Positions 54,915 to 64,000 of a stretch of DNA of 64,000 nt are shown here, in pieces. Below the pieces are notes generated by a model. It saw only the letters and a list, made by a program, of their open reading frames with translations, did not search any database and was not told the origin of the DNA. The position numbers and the translations under genes are program-made. This stretch comes from Austropuccinia psidii (Eukaryota; Basidiomycota; Pucciniomycetes; Pucciniales; Sphaerophragmiaceae), in contig JALGQZ010000015.1 in NCBI GenBank assembly GCA_023105745.1, positions 16,590,499 to 16,654,498 of the forward strand, given 5' to 3'. Each line of letters begins with the position of its first letter. Position 1 is the stretch's first letter.

Positions 54915-56928
54915 CTAAGATCAAGAAGGCATTGAAGTTCTCTTTCCCTCCTGGTACAAGTCCTTTAACCCAGTCCATGTTGATGGTTTCCCATGGGTGC
55001 TTGGATTCTTCTATGTGTTGAAGTAACCCATACTTCTTCCCAGGTATTCTATTTGCCTTTTGGGATCTTTCACAAGTGTTGATTTATTCACTCAACTCTT
55101 GTTCCCATTTGGGCCACCAAGCTGCGCTTGATACCCTCTCCTTGGTTCTGTCCTCACTCATGTGTCCCATATAGGGGCATTCATGCAATTCTTGTAGGAT
55201 CAAGGATATATGGTCCCTGTATACCATGGTGAGTGCTCTAGTGTGCTTTTCCCTATGGTAGAGCAGGCCATCTATAGGGAAAAACTTGTTATCCTTATAT
55301 TCCCTCAACCAGGGTTTCTCCAACTGGGATTCCAGCTCTGGGCTCCTGTACTTTTGTTGAAGGAATTGCAACAATATGCCACACTGCTTTTGTTTGGCAT
55401 ATGTCTTCATTACTGCACTCAAAAATTCATTATGCATTTGTGAGGAACTTATTCCGAATATGGGAGTTTCTAATGTCTGGGGTACCACTTTCTGGTGCCC
55501 ATTCAGAAAATCCGAATTTTTCCTCCTATCTATTTCCATGAAATGGATAGGAATTTTAGCTGCTACTTCAGCGTCATAAGCTGAGTTTCTTTTGAAATTA
55601 TCCAGTGGCCATCGGCATTGGTCTGAATTTTACCCTCTTTGTATATGATGGTCATATTGCCTCTATACTCTTGGATGGCTATTTGCCACCTCAAAATGTG
55701 TCTATTCATAGTCTTCATGTTCAGTAAATACTGCAAGGCTGCAGTCGGTGTAGAATTAAAAGACTGAACCCTCCAATTAATAGTGGAGTTTCTCTAGAGC
55801 CCATACTAAGCATAGACATTTAGTCTGGGTGGCACCATACCCAGCTTCTTAATCTTTCAGTTGCCTAGAGATGTAGCATATTACTCCCTCTCTTGGTTCA
55901 CCATCCACAATTTGTCTCTGATGAAGGGCTTCCCCCAAGCCTTGGTGGCATGCTGAATCTATGTATAACTTGAATGGTAGTTCAAAGTCAGGTAAGATGA
56001 GCTCAGGTTCATTTGTGAGTTCATGTTTGATCCTCTCATATGCATCCCTCCTTTCCTTGGTAATTTCAAAAACTACATCTTTTGAACATACCTTGTACAG
56101 ACTACCAGCTATGTGGGAAAACCTTTTGATGTTGTTTCTATAGTAGCTGGCAAACCCAAAGAAAGATTTTATCTATTTGATGTTTTTTGGTACTGGATTT
56201 TGCAGTAATTCTACTAATTTCTTCTGGTCTATTGCAAGACTGATACCTGAGACTTTATGTCCTAGAGCTAGTAGCTCTTGTTGGCCAAAATTTCACTTTT
56301 TAAATTAAATTTCCAGATTAACGGGTGTCAATTTACTTAGCACTCTGTCTACATACTGCAAATTGTCCTCCCATGTCTCTGAGTATATAATGATGTCATC
56401 AATATATACTACCATTCAGCCTTTAAACATTTCTTCTTGAAATATTTTGTCCATCATCCTTTGGAAGTGGGCTGGTGCATTTTTGAGGCCAAATGGCATT
56501 CTGGTATACTCATACATGCCCATGGGTAATATGATTCTGAGTAGTTTCATGGAGTTTGGTTTAACTTCATTCTGGTGGAAGCCTTTCATACAATGCATGC
56601 TGGTTATGTATTTGGATTTTGCCAGTTTGTCTAGGGAATGATGTATCCTTGCTACAGGGTACCTGTCAGGTTTTGTGTAGTTGTTCAGAGCTCTGAAATC
56701 TTCACACAGCCTAGATTGGCCATCATGCCAGGTGATTAGTAGAGGAGTGGTGATTTGCACTATTTCATTGTGTAAAATCTTTCTTATGAAATTCATGTCT
56801 AGGAGTTCATTCATTTGTTTTTCAATTTCTTTCCTAGTCTCCAGACTTTCTGGGTAAGGAGGTCTCCTGAACATGGGTGGATAATGTCTTTCCACATCTA
56901 AATATAGTATTATATCATGGAATTTCAT
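54915..56928 (-). pseudogene. Gypsy 3 reverse transcriptase, RNase H and integrase N-terminal part
   Basis: Blocks in order on the minus strand: [56 protein letters not shown] (56928-56416), then a frame-shifted YIDD region, RNase H remnants (55980-55550) and the integrase zinc region ([19 protein letters not shown] block, 55539-55084) with MDWVKGLVPGGKEN near 54960. Many stops. Confidence 0.8.
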
Positions 56929-56943
56929 TTTACCTAATGGATC

Positions 56944-59672
56944 TTAATCCATAGAAAATTCTGGTATATTTTTCCTCAGCATCTTAAGCAAAGTTAGATT
57001 CTGTTTACTGGTGAGGGTAGTGCTGAACTTGCCCTCTCCGAATTGTTTCAGCAGTTCTTCTAGTGGATCCTGGGCAGATATTTGGTATATATCAAGTGAA
57101 AATTTCTTTTCCTTGTTGGTACCAATGTTAATATGCCTGGTTTTATTATTGTAAATATCAATACCATACATCCTCTGGAAATCTGTCTTCAGTATGAACC
57201 CTTGGATGTGGGAATCATCATGCACTACAAACTCTGGGTTTAGTCTGATATTACCCTTCCTTTGGGGTATAATTATCTCTTTGATAATTGTCCCAATGGA
57301 AATCATCTTCCCTGAAGCACTTTTGAAGTTCTTTTCCTTGGTTGGCAAGAGTTGTTTTTCCCAATTTGCAAAGTGGGTTTCCAGATAATTTCTGGCCACT
57401 ATGGAGCAGTGTGCCCCACCGTCGATGATCAATGGGTGTTGAGCATTGTCAATACAAACAGGAATTGTTGTGGCTGTCCCATGTATGTATTCCATTCCTT
57501 TGGTTGGCCTGACCAGGAATGTTTTTGCATATTGTGTATGTTTGCACAAGTTTCTATTGGTAGTGTCTTGTGGCATGCCCGCTTCCAAGTGTATGTCCTG
57601 TATTTCTAGTGGTGTTTCCTCTTGGCATTCCACTACATATTCTTCTATTGGGTCTTTTTCTTCATCAGATTATTCTCTGAAGGAATCTCCCATAGAGTCT
57701 GATTTAGAATCCTCTGTTGGTGATTCCTCCTCTGGGACATTCTCAATGGCATACACTTTTTTCTTTGCCTTTGGACAGCTGTTGGCATACTGGTCTGTTG
57801 AGCCACAATTGTGAAAAGAATTTTTCTTCTTACTCACTTCTGCCAATATTTCTTTGGGTTTGTCTTTGAACTCCAACCTGAAAGGTTGTTTCTCTTTGAA
57901 ACCACTGTTTTTGCATGGGGAATATTTGCCTATATCAGACATTTTTCTTAAATCTTGTAAGGTATTTGCAATGTCATCTAGAGTGCAATTGTGGTTGCAT
58001 CTGAATTTCACTGCATCCTCTAGTTCTCCTGGCATTTGTGTCAGGTGTTTTTGATTCCTCATCTGAATGTTCATTTGCGGATCAATGGCTTTAAGTCCTT
58101 TAGACTGGCTAAGCCACCATTCATATGGATCTTTGTCCACTGAATACTTATCATTTTCAAATGACATGATCCTTTTCCATATCCAAGTACCATTGCTGTA
58201 CTTTTGGATGATTTGACTCTTCCACCATGGCCAGTTTCTTCTGCCATGGATTTCTTTCATTTCTTTGTAACATATACTAGCATTTCTTCTAAATGCTGTA
58301 TTAAGTCTAGCAGCAATCCAGTAGTCTGGTATGCTTGGTACATCAATGAAGAGTCCATAAATATAATCTATGAGTTCCATATGATCATATTCTCCAGTTT
58401 CATAGAATGTGGGCCAGCTTGAGGCCTGAGGAAACTTTTTTAAGGTTTCCTTCTCAGAATAATACATGTTATCTCAATCCTGGTATTGAGATGGATATCT
58501 TGTCTTATTCAACAACATAGCATCCGTTTGATTTCATCTTTGTGATATGGACTATCCATAACATGGCCTCGTGGTTGAGCTTCAAGTTATGGTAGACATT
58601 AAATATTTTCTTTATGTCTTGATCCAGACAATCCCTGTCCCTTTTTCTGTGGGGTTGTTCTTCAAAGACTAGACTAAGTATTTTGGTGGTTTCTTCAGAG
58701 GCTTTGCTCAATTGAGCATGTCCTTCTTTAAGGATTTTAAAAATTTGACCATGGAGGCTGTTAATGTTTTCATCCTCTCATGGCTTGCTTCAAGTTCTGC
58801 AAACTGCTTTTGAGTTTGCTCAAAAAATTGGGAAATTTGTAACCACAGTGCATCACTGTTTAAGTTACTCTCAGGTGTGACAACATTATGATCAATCTGA
58901 GTGGGGGTAATATTTCTATTAATAGGATTACTGATTCTAAAGCTATGTACAGCTACTTCTGGTTCTTGTGCACTTCTTTAACCAAATCCAAAAGCTTCTG
59001 GATCATTGGGTCTGGCTCTCTCTGCCTTTGGTTGAGAGAGGTCTTGTTTTTGCCCTTGTGTCCTTGTCTTCTCCTGGAATCTTCCTGGGATTGTGAAGAA
59101 TGGTGACTCTTGGCCACTGATATGTTAGTTCCTAAATGGTGTGAAGCCGCCAGAGAGCTGGTTTGGTCTACTCCTTTTCAGCCTGAAGGAATCTGAGTAT
59201 GCCCTGTTTGGGTCAGTTGTTCTTCTATGGGTTGGATATGGCTTGATTCTACCTTATCCTGTTTGCACTCACCTCCAGGAGTCTGAACTTCCTGGTGGTA
59301 TTCCAGCCTTTGGTGATTACCATAAGGTCTCTGAAGTCTATCTCTTTGAGAAAAAGCTTCCGGAAACTTGCTTCAAGTTCTGCCCAGTGAGATGCCAGGT
59401 TGAACCTCTTGTTGTCCATGCTCCATTGAAACAAATCTTTGAGGAGTTGGTGGAGCTGAAGAACTTTATCCATGTCTTTCCAGTCCTCTGATTTAAGGTT
59501 CCTGTTGAACTGGAAAGTGAATGGCAGGGTGTGTATGATTTTCCTCAGTCAATTGCCATCCACCACTGTGTCCAAGGTGTCCTCTTCCAGGGATTCTGGT
59601 TCTGGAAAAGCCTTCTCTGTCCTCTGGCTGGTTCCTTCGGAACCCAAGGTCTCTGAGGTGTACAGGTGACAT
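56944..59672 (-). pseudogene. Gypsy 3 gag and protease
   Basis: The frame from ATG 59672 inside the conserved intron (MSPVHLRDLGF) runs, with stops and shifts, through the capsid-like region (DVPSIPDYWIAARLNTAFRR, 58467-57670), a knuckle that has lost its first Cys (FHNCGSTDQYANSC), and the protease core with Gly-Gly replacing Ser-Gly (IIDGGAHCSIVA, near 57420). It is clearly non-functional. Confidence 0.8.
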
Positions 59673-60020
59673 ATCAGTGCTTGCAAGCAGTCAAAAACCT
59701 CATGCTCTTAGGGTATTTACCTTTGAATGTGCCTTGTACAATTTGTTGTCTGCTGCTTTTGGAAATTTACCTCTAGAGGTTACAATTGGGTTAATGACTG
59801 TAATCATCCCTGTAAAAGTTGCCAAGGGTGGTTTACCTTGTTTTGATGCAGAGTTTGTGGTTTTGCATTCCTCTGAGTGGCAATTGGTGTCCACGTTTTA
59901 GCTGTGATAAGGCCTTCACTGTGCCTCTTACCTTTTCCCTTGCTGCCCTCTGGTTCTGAGGGTGTCACTGGTGTGTTGGTCTGTGACTGGGTCTCTAGTG
60001 GGATGTAGTTTCTTCCACTG
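59249..60020 (-). pseudogene. Gypsy 3 accessory frame, two exons
   Basis: Exon 1 starts at the GATTCAG|TGGAAGAA acceptor (about 60020) and contains SASKQGKPPLATFTGMITVI; exon 2 from 59652 reads ETLGSEGTSQRTEKAFPEPE and later MDKVLQLHQLLKDLFQWSMD. The 68-bp intron 59653-59720 has the same donor GTAAAT and CTCAG acceptor as gypsy 2. A TGA interrupts exon 2 near 59545. Confidence 0.6.
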
Positions 60021-60634
60021 AATCAAACAGGAAATGATGGATTAATTTCTGATCAGTCTTCTTAAAAGGATTTTTGCATGTCCCCGAATGGCCTCTGGGA
60101 AATATATCTCTATGATATGCCCTTGTATTATGACACTGTAATTGAATTAACAATTCCACCCTAGAAATAAAGCCTCCAGATATCTGTTACACTGTTTGTA
60201 TACCAGTATCTCACAGATTAACTTGTGATTCGCAAGTATAATCTGACAAAGTGGTTATGTAAGAGGGCAATTGAAGTTAACAATGTACCCAACCACGCCT
60301 CCACTATTGGGTTTAAAGTAAGACATGTCCTTATTTAACAAAAAAAGAACTATATTAATGGCTTAAATTGCTTAAATATGTAAAAAACACCAAAAACAAG
60401 GGTTTTGTGGTGATTATATTATAATCAACCACACAACAAAAGCAAAACAATATAGGAAATCACAGTGGTATACAGCATATACCAATCAAAAGATAAATAA
60501 AAGATATATATTTCATTTATTTTTTAATACATTTACGCCTAAAAAAAGAAAAAAAGTGTCAGAATTGATAAAATAAGAGAAAAAACTCATGTATAAGGTC
60601 CAAAAGGTTTAAAACCATGGCCACGCCCCCAAAA

Positions 60635-62047
60635 TGTCAGGCTGAGTCTATGAAGAGGTGATAATAATAGTATTTACAACCTAATTTATGACTGTGACAT
60701 GGATGATAAGTATAAAAAAGGTTTTTTTAAAAATATAAGGGCTGTACTAAAGGAATTTTAGTGGTGGTGTGGGCTGTTGAAAGCCCTTGGTGCAGCTTTA
60801 ACAATTGGATTATTATAATAAAGACTACAATATTTAAAATTAGAAGTATACCTGATTATTTTCTAATATTATAACTGTTTTTGACAGTTGTACTATGTAG
60901 TAATTCAAGAGCAGGATGAGGAAACCTTTTCTGGTGGAGAAAAGGCCTCCTTTTATCCTAAAATGGGGTGGAATGGCCCTCTAGACCATCCATGTAGAGA
61001 AAGGGAAGCGTTTTTCACTTCAGCGTACTGGCTTTTGGTTTTGATAGTTCCTGTATGCTCTGTATTGGGATAAGATGTGGCTTTGAAACCACATCTGGGC
61101 AGTTTTCACCAAAACAGGGTGAAAATCTTTACCTGGGGACCACATAGCCCTCTTCTGACATGTATGACGTGTAATTCTGTACAGAACCTGTATAGGACCC
61201 CAGTATTGAATGAATTATGGGGTATTAAATTATGAACAAGCTTATTTGTCTGTTTGACACCTCATAATCATACTTATGGGAGAATATCCCACAGTAAGAC
61301 TGTTTTGGTCTAATTGTGGTATTGTGCGCTTAAAACTGCCATACCTTTGTCAGTTTTTGAGGTATCAGGCTCAAAGCTGGTTCACTGAGTAGCTCTGGAT
61401 ATGTTATAGATAATTATACTTCATCTGGTATGGTTATCATTAAGTATGGCAAAGTTATGCCATGTACAGGTTTTCTCATACACATTTATTATTTGCCCAA
61501 AAACTGTATGGAACTTGCTTGCTCCATATCTTTTGTCCTAGATGAGATATGAGGAAATTGATGGCACAATCAGATAGTCCTGATTGGGCGCTTTCCAAAA
61601 AACCCCACTCCAGGTATCTCACACTAAAACTGTAGAAGTTAGATGAGAGGTGAATATTTTATTCACCCTTATTTGACCTTATTTTGGTCATAAATTCTGT
61701 AATTCCCATGCTAGCTCAGTTTTGCTAGTACCATTAGCGAGCCCTGACTTAGAGCTCAATTTTGAAATTCTATTTGATGGGGTTCAGCTTCTTCCTCTGT
61801 ATTTTAGATGAGAGTGGAAAATTAAGGTTTATGCTCAGCAACAACTTTGAGCAGGAATAACTTTGTCATTCTTTTTCCTATGATTGCAGGACTTGAATAT
61901 TTGGGAAGGGGTGGTTTTCCTTGTTCTTTTTATACCTTTTGAGCTGATTTGGCTCAGCTCCATGTTTTGGCGGTATCTTGGCTATACCATTGATTTATGG
62001 TATTTGGCTGTAATGCTTGTGCTATGGTTTTGAGTCACAGGCTGACA
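60635..62047 (-). repeat. 5' LTR of gypsy 3
   Basis: On the plus strand TGTCAGGCTGAG...CACAGGCTGACA, about 1413 bp. The primer-site equivalent (plus strand CATGGCCACGCCCCCA) is adjacent at 60616-60631. Confidence 0.82.
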
Positions 62048-62577
62048 ACAATAGGAGGCCCTTGATGGCATGGTGAGTGGCAGTGTATTGAGAGAAAATA
62101 TGGCTATAAGATGGGGGAACGCTTATTGGATATAATAGTTCATTTTAATTATTAAAAGATCACACACTCACTGTGCTTCATACAAAATTATACAATGCCA
62201 ATTGATTTCAAAAATGCATAATGTAGAGGTATTTGTTTGTTTAAATTCTTGGGTGATAGTATTGTAAGAAGTGATGATGATATCACATTTTAAGATGTAG
62301 GCCTCAGATAATAAGTGACAAGTGGGGCCATGGTAGGTGTTGGCTTTCAGTGCTCCAGCTTGAGCATGCATGGATATTTCTGATTGCCAGTTGGTGATTA
62401 AGCAAGGTGGCAAGATGATAATGGTCAGGGTTTATAATTAGCTTCTCCTTGGAGGTACCAATTAGTGAAATTGACTGAATGGTTTTACATAATCCCATAT
62501 CATCTGCAAACAGTCCTCCAAGAGGGGTATTGGTCAAAAGGGATTCAAATGAGCTGAAGACCTTGTTTGTAGTTATG
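62048..62577 (-). pseudogene. SNF2 helicase of element B, N-terminal fragment
   Basis: Matches element A around NTPLGGLFADDMGLCKTIQS (Walker A with Gly changed to Cys, Thr kept), SEISMHAQAGAL, DIIITSYNTITQEFKQTN and LYEA(H), where the Asp of DEAH is Tyr. The intron after DEAH is recognisable (about 62093-62170). Cut at 62578 by an LTR and at 62047 by gypsy 3. Confidence 0.75.
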
Positions 62578-63781
62578 TGTCAGCCTGTGACTCAAAACCA
62601 GAGCACAAGCATGACAGTCAAATACCATAAACCAATGGTAAAGCCAAGATATAACCAAAACATAGAGCTGAGCCAAATTAGCTCAAAAGGTATCAAAGGA
62701 AAGAGGAAACTCACCTCTTTGCAAATATACAAGTCCCATAATAATAGGACAAAGAATAACAAAGTTATTCCTGCTCAAAGTTGTTACTGAGCAGAAACCT
62801 TAATTTTCACCTCTCATCTAAAATACAGAGTAAGAGGCTTAATACCATGAAATGGGTATTAAAAATGAAGATTTAAGTTAGGGCTATCCAATGGTACCAG
62901 CCAAATTGAGCTAGCACCAGTATTTCTGAAGTTATGGCCAAATTAGAGCCAAATAAGGGTGAATAAAATATTCACCTCCCATCTAGCTGCTACAGTTTTA
63001 GTGTGAGATACCTACAGTGGGGTCTTTTTGGAAATAGAAAAATCAGGGATATCTGTTGGTGCCATTAATCTCCCCATATCTCATCTAGAACAAATTTTAT
63101 AAGGCAAACAAGCCCAATACAGCTTTTTTCCTAAAACACGCATATGTACAAAAATCTTGTACATGGAATAACTTTGCCATATTTGATGATAACCATATCA
63201 AATGAGGTACCATTGTGTAGAGCACATACACAGCTACACACTGCCCCAATTTTGAGGTTGATATCTCAAAAATTGAAATATCTATGGCTGTTTTATGGTC
63301 AAAATCCCACATTTTGGCCAATACAGACTTACCATGGCACAATATCCCATAACCATGATTATGAGGTGTCAAAAAGACAAAGAATATTGTTTTTACTCCA
63401 ATACCTCATATTTCATTCAATACTGGGGTCCCATACAGGTGCTGTACAGCATTCTATGAATCAGACATGTTAGAATCAGGCTGTGTGGTCCCCAGATGAA
63501 AAGGTTCACCCTGTATTGGTGAATACTGCCCACATGTGGTTTGGAAACCACATATTTGCCCCATGTAGGCTATAAAGGCGTTTTGAAAAGCACAAGCCTG
63601 TCCTTGAGAGTGAAAAATCTTCACTTCCTCTACGTGAAAAGGTCTAGCAGCGTTTTCACCCCATTTCAGGATAAAAAGAGGGCTTTTCACTGCCAGAAAA
63701 GGAATCACCATCCTACTATTGAACTCCTACATAGTAAAACTGTCAAAAACAGCTATACTCTTGGAAAAAATCAGGTTATAC
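62578..63781 (+). repeat. LTR family 3, partial, inserted in SNF2 of element B
   Basis: Starts TGTCAGCCTGTGACTC and matches the gypsy 2 LTR in order up to ACTCTTGGAAAAAATCAGG near 63770, where a family 2 LTR begins. Whether it is a solo LTR or the start of a full element cannot be seen. Confidence 0.75.
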
Positions 63782-64000
63782 TGTGGTATTCCATACCATT
63801 TTTTTTCACCAGGCTCAAGCTCATAGTACCCCATAACAGCAGTAAATCCAGCCTACAGGCAGACTTACACTCAAATTTTACACCAAAAGGTCAATTTTAC
63901 AGCAAGAAGCTGGATTTAACTCATAAAACCATGGAACAGGCACCAAAGGGCAGTGTATGTGTTTAAATAAATTATTCAATTTCATTATGCATATGTAAAA
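63782..64000 (+). repeat. LTR family 2, start only (runs out of the window)
   Basis: TGTGGTATTCCATACC and the following 200 bases are nearly the same as 52936-53150. It is nested in the family 3 LTR. Confidence 0.8.

Larger units (their letters stand above)
50441..62047 (-). mobile_element. Gypsy 3: old Ty3/gypsy chromovirus of family 3, inserted in SNF2 of element B
   Basis: LTRs lie at 50441-51855 (3') and 60635-62047 (5'), both related to the gypsy 2 LTR but strongly diverged. Flanks ATTAT and ACAAT are at best a decayed 5-bp duplication. The internal part matches gypsy 2 throughout, with many stops and shifts. A family 2 solo LTR (52936-54914) splits integrase. Confidence 0.85.
29921..62577 (-). 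mobile_element. DNA element B: inverted second copy of the SNF2-X-Tnp2 element, with nested insertions
   Basis: Read on the minus strand from 62577: SNF2 N-terminal part, gypsy 3 insertion, SNF2 C-terminal part, gene X (opposite strand), divergent promoter with palindrome, transposase N-terminal part, family-1 LTR with gypsy 2 inside, transposase C-terminal part, 3' flank, and terminus at 29921. Gene order, introns, spacing and the terminal region match element A. It is older or more decayed: many stops, and CpG sites of A appear as CpA or TpG. Confidence 0.75.

Overview
The window looks like repeat-rich nuclear DNA of a rust fungus (Pucciniales). Short phased introns (GT..AG, about 60-90 bp), fungal-type chromoviruses, a basidiomycete Tnp2-type transposase, and protein families I associate with Austropuccinia/Puccinia genomes point that way. 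The species call is from memory, not from a search. I see no convincing host housekeeping gene, tRNA, rRNA or CRISPR array. Almost everything recognisable is mobile or derived from mobile DNA.

Layout. 1-554: 3' part of a Tet-like 2OG-Fe(II) oxygenase gene, followed by a 26-bp palindrome and a 40-bp minisatellite (743-1385). 1797-3124 (-): a four-exon gene with an N-terminal Zn2Cys6 cluster, broken by a +1 shift and a stop. 3705-4409: a tandem duplication. 5620-15899: DNA element A, with a SNF2/DEAH helicase gene (+), an unknown gene X (-) and a Tnp2/CACTA-like transposase gene (+). 15900-23346 (-): a decayed, truncated Ty3/gypsy element (gypsy 1). 23770-24454: a TIR element with a perfect 9-bp target duplication. 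26008-29920: degenerate LTRs. 29921-62577: element B, a second, inverted copy of the SNF2-X-Tnp2 element, split by nested retroelements. A family-1 solo LTR (32743-44618) sits in its transposase gene and itself contains a nearly intact 9.7-kb chromovirus (gypsy 2, 34570-44269, ATAAA target duplication, two 1438-bp LTRs). Gypsy 3 (50441-62047, -) sits in its SNF2 gene and contains a solo LTR of family 2. Another LTR starts at 62578 and is itself interrupted at 63782.

How the parts relate. Elements A and B share gene order and orientation: SNF2 and X are tail to tail, and X and transposase are head to head around a palindrome with the same spacing in both copies. This argues for one three-gene DNA transposon family. 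All its genes here carry lesions, mostly different ones in A and B. The gypsy elements share an unusual 5' architecture. A short intron just before gag contains the gag-pol start codon. Removing it joins an upstream exon to a second long reading frame that overlaps gag. The same layout is visible in two different families, so splicing may choose between gag-pol and an accessory protein. The region left of about 15.9 kb is CpG-rich, whereas the right side is AT-rich and CpG-poor.
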